Positions 58,563-64,000 of a stretch of 64,000 nucleotides of DNA are shown here, in pieces. Both the position numbers and the translations under genes were made by a program. The number at the start of each line of letters is the position of its first letter. Within the stretch, counting starts at the first letter, position 1. Below the pieces are notes generated by a model. That model was not told the DNA's origin. It did no database searches and saw only the letters and a list, made by a program, of their open reading frames with translations. Source of the DNA: Putridiphycobacter roseus (lineage in GTDB: Bacteria; Bacteroidota; Bacteroidia; Flavobacteriales_D; Crocinitomicaceae); NCBI RefSeq assembly GCF_003234935.1, contig NZ_QKSB01000001.1:124001-188000 (forward strand), written 5' to 3'.

Positions 58563-58961
58563 TATGTTTTAAATTATAAGTGGCTATATAGCATTGAAAA
58601 AGGTGCCAATTGAATAGTCGGTTTTATGTACTATTGGCTCTAAGTATTCCAGTGTTGCTCATAATTCGGCAAAGGTGGTAAGTAGAATCCTGTCAAATTT
58701 CAGGGATTCTGGAATACTTATTTGGTGCTTCCGTTTTCTGGTCCACTATTCGAAAAAAAACTAAACTTGTGCCTTGAGCAATAATAGTATACTGTTCAAT
58801 AAAGCTTTTTATAGTACTGTTTTCCTGTGCAATCGCACGCTCAATTAAGAAAACAGCAGTAAATGATTTGAAACATCCCCTAGTAACTAATACAATGATT
58901 TTGTAGCTTAATTACCGGTATGAATAGCTACAATACCCTTGTTTAAAAGAATAGACTAATG
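58563..58961 (+). other. Intergenic region rich in inverted repeats
   Basis: 399 bases without an ORF. It contains GAATAGT/ACTATTC (58612-58618 with 58745-58751), the 12-bp perfect pair TAAGTATTCCAG/CTGGAATACTTA (58641-58652 with 58709-58720), a nested AGAATCCTG/CAGGGATTCT, and CTGTTTTC/GAAAACAG (58817-58824 with 58849-58856). It could be the remains of a small palindromic element. No transposase is seen. Confidence 0.6.
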
Positions 58962-59597
58962 CTATTTAAATGTATAACCCAGACCAAAACTTATTTTTTT
59001 ACCTAATTCCCAGCTCCATTTCACTGGCTTATTATTGGGGCCTAATAAAGTAGATTTAGCGTTATAAATAAAAATCAAACCTCCTCCAAAAAATGGAGTA
59101 AAATATAGCCGATCCGTTAATCTCAAATTGAGTTTTACACCTATATTTTGTGCAAACGCGCTAACATTACTTATTGTATCCGTTACCCTAACCTAAATAA
59201 AGTCTTACTCAGTCGTAGGAAAATCTATTAAGGAGCCTATTGCAAAATACCAATCATTTAGTCGGTGCGACTCAAATAATTCAAAATTGTAACTGACATT
59301 TATATTAAAGTCTTTTCTTTCAACGATTCTATAATCATACTTTAAAGTACAACCAAATCGGTCAGATAAATTAGTGTATATAAATGCTTTTTTATATAGG
59401 TTTTGATTTGAAAACTTAGTCAGGTTATTGATGTTGTATTTAACCCCAACACTGAATACAGATTTTCGTTTTGTATAATTCAATTCTACACTTTGATTTC
59501 TACCAGAATGGATAAAATTCTAAGAACTTTCAATTGCGAATTGACTAGTAACAGTTAAGTGGTTATAAAGGAAGTGAGTAACTAATATATGCTTCAT
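58962..59597 (-). pseudogene. Outer-membrane beta-barrel protein gene with three in-frame stop codons
   Basis: From ATG at 59597 to TAG at 58962 a single frame of 212 codons is kept without any indel, but it is interrupted by TAG at 59520-59522, TAA at 59205-59207 and TAG at 59193-59195. It reads like an outer-membrane barrel: signal-like start (MKHILVTHFL), strands such as SVFSVGVKYNINNL and VSYNFELFE, then LRLTDRLYFTPFFGGGLIFI and an aromatic C-terminal strand KISFGLGYTFK. It is probably a recently inactivated gene; readthrough is the alternative. Confidence 0.75.
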
Positions 59598-59696
59598 AAC
59601 ACTTTATTTAAATTTGAACCTTAGTAGGGATTATCAATTAAAAAAAAATGGAGAATTCAATTAAGAATCCCCCACCTCTCTACCTATGAAAAAAGA

Positions 59697-61367
59697 TTAT
59701 TTTTTTACTATTTTTCGAGTATACTCACTTTCCGCAGTTTTAACTTTTACAAAGTAAATACCTGCTGGTAAATTATTAAGTTCAATACTTGATACTGTAG
59801 TGGACATTATATTTTGACCTAAAGAATTATAGATAGTGATTTGCTCAATTTCAAAAGGACTTAACACATTAATTCTATTTTCAGTCGGGTTTGGAAACAC
59901 AGTTAAGTTCACCCAGTCTGCTTCGGGAACAGATGAGGTAGAATTGCTTCCAAATTTAATTACCATTGCTCCATTTGCTGAATATGGCGCTACGTTTAAA
60001 TTATTAACATTCGCAGTTGGATCCACATCAACAATACCATATTGCTGACCTGTCAATATCAAATTATCATCTATGTCGAAATTAATTGCCTGAATAAAAT
60101 TACTTGCGCCTTCAAAAACCGAATACCAATCCAAATCACCATTTACATCCAATTTAGTGATATGACCATACCAGTCATTCGTACTACTTGTAATTAACTG
60201 ACTATTTGATGATGGATCAAAATCTGTATCTCCCATTGCAAAGCCAACCACATGTACTTCTCCTGCTTCGGAAACGAACATGTCCCTACATTGCTGCGTT
60301 CCTGCTCCAGAAATTACTTTCACCCAAACCAATGTGCCATCAGAATTCAATTTTTGAATAAAAAGATCATTCAAAGTGGATGTTAAATTTGTGGAACTTC
60401 CCAAGGGATCGAAATCAGAAGTGCCATCAAATTGACCTGACACATAGATTTTATCTTGTGCATCCACCTCTATACTTACTGTACGATCTCTTCCTGCCCC
60501 TCCAATTGAAAAGGCCCATTGATATTCACCAATAGCATTTAACTTCATCACAAATCCGTCATAGTCTCCTAGATGGGCAGACAATAATCCCTGCGCCATA
60601 GAAGGGTCAAAATCGATATTTTGCCCTTGAAAATCACCTGTACAATAAACATTCCCCTGAGCATCAACAGTAACATCATTACAGTCATCCGTTCCTGGGC
60701 TACCGGCACTAGTGGCCCAAACCACATCACCTGTCGCATTTAGTTTTGCTACAAAAAAATCCGTTACACCTGCAGAACTTGAACTATTAGAGGTTAAAGT
60801 TGTAGTGCCAAAATTTACCGTTCCACCAAAAGAACCAGCTAACAACAACTCACCATTCAACCCTAATTTGATTGAATTTCCTAATACAGCGTACTGGGAT
60901 TCAATTTGCTTTACCCATTCAAAATCTCCTAAATGATCAAGTTTTAGAATAAATAAATCTTGTTGACCAGCAGAAGTTAGATTGCTAACACCAGGACCTA
61001 AATCAAAATCAACAGTTTCTTTAAAATAACCCGTTACAAAAATATTACCATCTTCATCTGTCGCTATGCTTTTAATAACATCTTGCTCAGCCGAACCAAA
61101 ACCTTTGGCCCAAACTAAATTTCCGTTGGCATCTAACATTTGTAAACACATATCTAAACTTCCTGCAGCAGTTAATTTTAAACTATCTGCACCTGGGTCA
61201 AAATCGTTAGTGCCACTAAATGATCCGCCTGAAATGATATTTCCATTTGGCATAATTGCAGAACTTTGTACTGTAAAGTCGGTAGAATTTGCCCAATTTA
61301 AGGCAGGTATTTGTCCAAAAAGTATACTTGGTATAACAGACAAATAAAGCAAGAGTAATTTTTTCAT
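59697..61367 (-). CDS. T9SS type-A protein with SBBP-type repeats
   Basis: 556 residues when started at the ATG at 61367 (MKKLLLLYLSVIPS, a clean signal peptide). The longer ORF adds 18 residues that break the signal, so it is rejected. Repeats such as DFDPGADSLKLTAAGSLDM and GNIFVTGYFKETVDFD are of the same SBBP type as in the gene at 55.7-57.4 kb. The C-terminal sorting domain is LTVFPNPTENRINVLS. Surface or secreted; function unknown. Confidence 0.84.
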   Translation of the reverse strand: MKKLLLLYLSVIPSILFGQIPALNWANSTDFTVQSSAIMPNGNIISGGSFSGTNDFDPGADSLKLTAAGSLDMCLQMLDANGNLVWAKGFGSAEQDVIKSIATDEDGNIFVTGYFKETVDFDLGPGVSNLTSAGQQDLFILKLDHLGDFEWVKQIESQYAVLGNSIKLGLNGELLLAGSFGGTVNFGTTTLTSNSSSSAGVTDFFVAKLNATGDVVWATSAGSPGTDDCNDVTVDAQGNVYCTGDFQGQNIDFDPSMAQGLLSAHLGDYDGFVMKLNAIGEYQWAFSIGGAGRDRTVSIEVDAQDKIYVSGQFDGTSDFDPLGSSTNLTSTLNDLFIQKLNSDGTLVWVKVISGAGTQQCRDMFVSEAGEVHVVGFAMGDTDFDPSSNSQLITSSTNDWYGHITKLDVNGDLDWYSVFEGASNFIQAINFDIDDNLILTGQQYGIVDVDPTANVNNLNVAPYSANGAMVIKFGSNSTSSVPEADWVNLTVFPNPTENRINVLSPFEIEQITIYNSLGQNIMSTTVSSIELNNLPAGIYFVKVKTAESEYTRKIVKK

Positions 61368-61582
61368 AGCAGCTATTTTTTTATTAAAAATAACTTGAAT
61401 TACTAAAAAACATAAACGCACTTTGCAAAACCTATATTTGACTTTGTGTAATTATTAATCCTCACACATTTATGATGCACCCTTTCTCCATTAGCATTGA
61501 ATTGGATTTTTCACCATAGTTTAATTCTTCGCTTTTTTTGTTAATCATGATGACAGTAATGGCGTAAAAAAAAATGATTTTC

Positions 61583-62200
61583 TCAATGCTTTTTAGCATG
61601 TTTATATTTCTTTATCCCTGCTTTAATTTCTGTTTTTAAATAATTTTCTGAGGGCGGAATGGGACAGCTGTACCTATCGTTATAATGACAATATGGATTA
61701 TAAGACTGATTAAAATCAATTAGAATAGAATCGGCTTTAGGAATTTCTAAATCAATATACCTCCCCCCATTATATGTCGATTTACCATTGGTATCGTCAT
61801 TAAACAATAGAAACAAACCGTTTTTATACTCTGCTATTTGGGAGTACTTGATGTTTTGAAAAATACTCAATTCGAAAACCTGTTCTTCAACTTCAAATTT
61901 GGCGATACCATACTTTCGATACAAAGGCAAACGCGCTGTAGAAGTTTTCATGCCAAATGTATCACTCAAAGGCGTCAGCTCCAGTTTTGCCATGATTCTA
62001 TAATCTAAATCTATCTTAAAAAATTGATGCTTTTTAAATTTAAGTCTATCTTTTTCCAACAATGGAGATGCTACAGAATCTTTGTATTGCACATTCAATT
62101 CTTTTTGAAAATCACGAATTTCTGTAATTGATTTTACTTTTTCATCCTTTCCTTGAATCACAAAGAACAATAGACTGATTAGAAATAATAGTGTTTTCAT
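61583..62200 (-). CDS. DUF1684 family protein
   Basis: 205 residues from the ATG at 62200 (MKTLLFLISLLFFVIQG, signal-like); a GTG 11 codons upstream is less likely. It has the DUF1684 hallmark FNQSYNPYCHYNDRYSCPIP followed by Pro-Ser-Glu-Asn, and the N-terminal EIRDFQKELNVQYKD. This family is widespread and uncharacterised; some members are lipoproteins, but no lipobox Cys is present here. Confidence 0.88.
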   Translation of the reverse strand: MKTLLFLISLLFFVIQGKDEKVKSITEIRDFQKELNVQYKDSVASPLLEKDRLKFKKHQFFKIDLDYRIMAKLELTPLSDTFGMKTSTARLPLYRKYGIAKFEVEEQVFELSIFQNIKYSQIAEYKNGLFLLFNDDTNGKSTYNGGRYIDLEIPKADSILIDFNQSYNPYCHYNDRYSCPIPPSENYLKTEIKAGIKKYKHAKKH

Positions 62201-62287
62201 AGGCTTCGAAGTTAATAAAAATACTTCCACCACCAGATACTCTCCTTAAAAACAAAAGGAACATACTACATAACAAAGCCTTTTATT

Positions 62288-62884
62288 TCAATTCACATTC
62301 GGTAGAGAAATCCGCATAGAATCATCTTTTAAGGAAAATCCTTTATTGGGAAAATTTATGGCATTTAAATCAGGTTTAAAATTACTTGGTGGCACATTAA
62401 ACAAACGTGGTTTTTCTTTATTGCCTACCTGACCTGCAGCTTGACTAACGTAAACTATTTTTTCCTTCACCACCTCTTTTTCTAGCACTACTTCTACGGT
62501 ATCATATCTAATAGTTTCTAACCATAATGTATCGACTTGAGCGGTTAAATGACTGCCATTTTCTTCAGTTACCACCCTTGTAAACGGAAACACAATATAC
62601 AAGAGCAAAAACACAGCAGCTATTGCCAATAATGCTTGGTACAATGGTATTGTTGCGGATAAAAATCCGCCACTTCTATTTTCGTTTAACCACTGTTTTG
62701 GTTCATAATCATCTGCTAACAAAAATAGTTGTTTTGATTCTACAATGATAGCGCGTTCAAGCGCATAATCTTCCGCCGTAATATGTTCCAAAACATGATT
62801 TTGTTCAAGCGTAGACAATTCATTAAAATCTTTATTCTCTATTAAATCAGTTATCCAACTTTCTAATGCTTCCTTCTTTTTCAT
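62288..62884 (-). CDS. Single-pass membrane protein, putative anti-sigma factor
   Basis: 198 residues. The cytoplasmic N-terminal part (1-75, LESWITDLIENKDFNEL, EQNHVLEHITAEDY) has the look of a compact helical anti-sigma domain. One membrane helix (about 83-103) and a periplasmic tail (104-198) follow. No zinc-binding HxxxCxxC motif is seen. It begins 2 bases after the ECF sigma factor gene, the standard position of its inhibitor. The role is inferred from context. Confidence 0.7.
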   Translation of the reverse strand: MKKKEALESWITDLIENKDFNELSTLEQNHVLEHITAEDYALERAIIVESKQLFLLADDYEPKQWLNENRSGGFLSATIPLYQALLAIAAVFLLLYIVFPFTRVVTEENGSHLTAQVDTLWLETIRYDTVEVVLEKEVVKEKIVYVSQAAGQVGNKEKPRLFNVPPSNFKPDLNAINFPNKGFSLKDDSMRISLPNVN

Positions 62885-62886
62885 CT

Positions 62887-63498
62887 CTAATTAATTTTGA
62901 ATAATTTACTTTCCAATTTTGGATCAAACTCCTTTAATTCGGCCGCCATTTGCTTTGTAGCATAAAATAAACGCGACTTCACAGTACCTATATTTGTTTC
63001 GGTAATGGTTGCTATTTCTTTCAAACTAAAAGTTTGATGGTACCTGAGGACAAATACTACTTTATGCTCGTAATTCAATCCTGCAATTTTCTCTTTTAGC
63101 AACAAACGAAATACTTGCTTGTCAAACTCATTGTGCAGGTTTGTTGCACATTCATTAAATGCTTTTGAACCTTCTATGATTTCTTCTTCTCCGTAATGTA
63201 GTTTCATTTTTGTGAAGTGGGTCTTACACATATTACTCGCAATGGTAAACACCCAAGTATAAAACTTTTTCTCAGTATCGAATAGATGCTTTTTATCCAT
63301 TAATTTCACAAATAAATCCTGTAGGAAATCTTCTGCCAAGGCAACATCCCCCTTAAACATATTGATAAAATAACCCAACAGTTTTTTACCATAACGCTGA
63401 TATAGCTCAGCCAAAGCAATGGAGTCGTTCGATTTAATCAAACGACTCATCAATGCCTCATCTGACAATTTTGTGATATCTGTTTTAAATAATTTCAT
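62887..63498 (-). CDS. ECF-family RNA polymerase sigma factor
   Basis: 203 residues. Region 2 (about 25-95) has AELYQRYGKKLLGYF, VALAEDFLQDLFVKLMD and FYTWVFTIASNMCKTH. Region 4 (about 140-195) has a helix-turn-helix FSLKEIATITETNIGTVKSRL. ECF sigma factors direct polymerase to stress or surface-response promoters and are usually held by a membrane anti-sigma factor, which the next gene probably encodes. Confidence 0.94.
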   Translation of the reverse strand: MKLFKTDITKLSDEALMSRLIKSNDSIALAELYQRYGKKLLGYFINMFKGDVALAEDFLQDLFVKLMDKKHLFDTEKKFYTWVFTIASNMCKTHFTKMKLHYGEEEIIEGSKAFNECATNLHNEFDKQVFRLLLKEKIAGLNYEHKVVFVLRYHQTFSLKEIATITETNIGTVKSRLFYATKQMAAELKEFDPKLESKLFKIN

Positions 63499-63516
63499 TT
63501 ATCGCTGGGCTATCGA

Positions 63517-64000
63517 TTACGGTTTTTCATTTAACCATGCCTCAATTTCGCTTTCTTGCTCTGTCCCTTTAGCAATAGTAATCATTAGTTTACGCAGTTG
63601 TTCTGCTTTTAACAATTCTTCGCTTTCATAATAATGACAATATAATTTCATAAATGCCGGTAAATAAAAGGCGTTAAACTGTTTTGTTTTTTTATCCAAA
63701 GGATGAAATGAAAATTGTTCCAATAAACCATCTAAAAGATATCTTTTCTCGACATTCCTTTTAATGATCGCTAAATTGTCTATACTTTCTAATGCATATT
63801 TGTAGGCCAATCCTGTCAAATAAAGCTGGTCTGAATAATCATCCTCAAATTGTTGAATTGCTGTCCCACTGACATAAATTGGTCGTTCGCCATGCTTCTC
63901 GAAAATAGCCTGTCTTATCTTTTTATTTAACGCATCATATCCTGCTTTAGTTTTAACATCTGCAAATTTCAAATCAATTGGCGCAATGTTCAGTTGATTA
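63517..64000 (-). CDS. Uncharacterised protein, start beyond the right edge
   Basis: The frame stays open to base 64000. The first candidate start inside is a TTG at 63972, but the codons upstream (reading NQLNIAPIDL) continue the same frame, so the true start probably lies outside. The visible 160 residues are helical and charged, with GERPIYVSGTAIQQFE and LYLTGLAYKYA. The latter two are faintly like the C-terminal region of large DUF2723 membrane proteins, which I cannot confirm. It ends 18 bases before the sigma factor gene and may share its transcript. Confidence 0.6.
   Translation of the reverse strand, partial: NQLNIAPIDLKFADVKTKAGYDALNKKIRQAIFEKHGERPIYVSGTAIQQFEDDYSDQLYLTGLAYKYALESIDNLAIIKRNVEKRYLLDGLLEQFSFHPLDKKTKQFNAFYLPAFMKLYCHYYESEELLKAEQLRKLMITIAKGTEQESEIEAWLNEKP

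Overview
The window comes from an AT-rich member of the Bacteroidota, most likely a free-living or aquatic Flavobacteriales-type bacterium. Four things point there. At least nine secreted proteins end in type IX secretion system (T9SS) sorting domains, of type A (LYPNP motif) or type B (gliding-motility C-terminal domain). Promoters follow the Bacteroidota pattern TTG/TTTG, a spacer of about 17-20 bases, then TAnnTTTG. The ribosomal cluster has the str-S10-spc-alpha order with no tuf and no map, followed by carA and eno. There are LytS/LytTR two-component pairs, a SpoIIE-type phosphatase and a cobalamin riboswitch feeding a TonB-receptor operon.

Layout. 0-2.3 kb: a LytTR regulator (cut by the left edge), its histidine kinase, and ychF. 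2.4-8.6 kb: two tandem, clearly duplicated T9SS type-B surface proteins of about 1,030 residues. 8.8-18.5 kb: thiolase, a 1,041-residue BNR/propeller T9SS protein, lipA with a small outer-membrane-like protein, truA, a SpoIIE-type phosphatase, a YfcE-type phosphoesterase, and a decayed T9SS cargo gene. 18.5-38.2 kb: one long minus-strand block with eno, carA, rplQ, rpoA and all str/S10/spc/alpha ribosomal genes with secY, infA and fusA. rpmJ and rpmD are included although they are very short. The block starts at a strong promoter before rpsL and is subdivided at rpoA/rplQ and rplQ/carA.

38.6-46.6 kb: a UvrD/PcrA-type helicase, then a vitamin B12 operon. It runs promoter, cobalamin riboswitch, an unlisted 34-residue membrane peptide, a DUF4465 T9SS protein, a BtuB-like TonB receptor, a YncE-like propeller lipoprotein (BtuG-like) and a second T9SS surface protein. 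Junctions are translationally coupled or nearly so. 46.6-49 kb: two paralogous small lipoproteins, tRNA-Gly(GCC) and tRNA-Leu(UAA), then a near-perfect 275/277-base direct repeat. The repeat begins in the 3' end of tRNA-Leu and encloses a GIY-YIG nuclease gene that ends at an 18-base perfect palindrome. 49-58.6 kb: a giant propeller-type sensor kinase with its LytTR regulator, then a five-gene run of exported proteins. 58.6-64 kb: a repeat-rich intergenic stretch, an outer-membrane protein gene killed by three in-frame stops, another SBBP-type T9SS protein, a DUF1684 protein, an ECF sigma factor with a putative membrane anti-sigma partner, and a gene running off the right edge.

The observations I consider most worth follow-up are these. 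(1) The tRNA-Leu-anchored GIY-YIG repeat unit. (2) The small membrane ORF between the B12 riboswitch and the B12 operon. (3) A tRNA-Gly in which the near-universal G19-C56 elbow pair is replaced by A19-U56. (4) A recurrent arrangement in which the -7 box lies only 4-5 bases from the start codon (five genes, two with GTG starts), predicting leaderless mRNAs.
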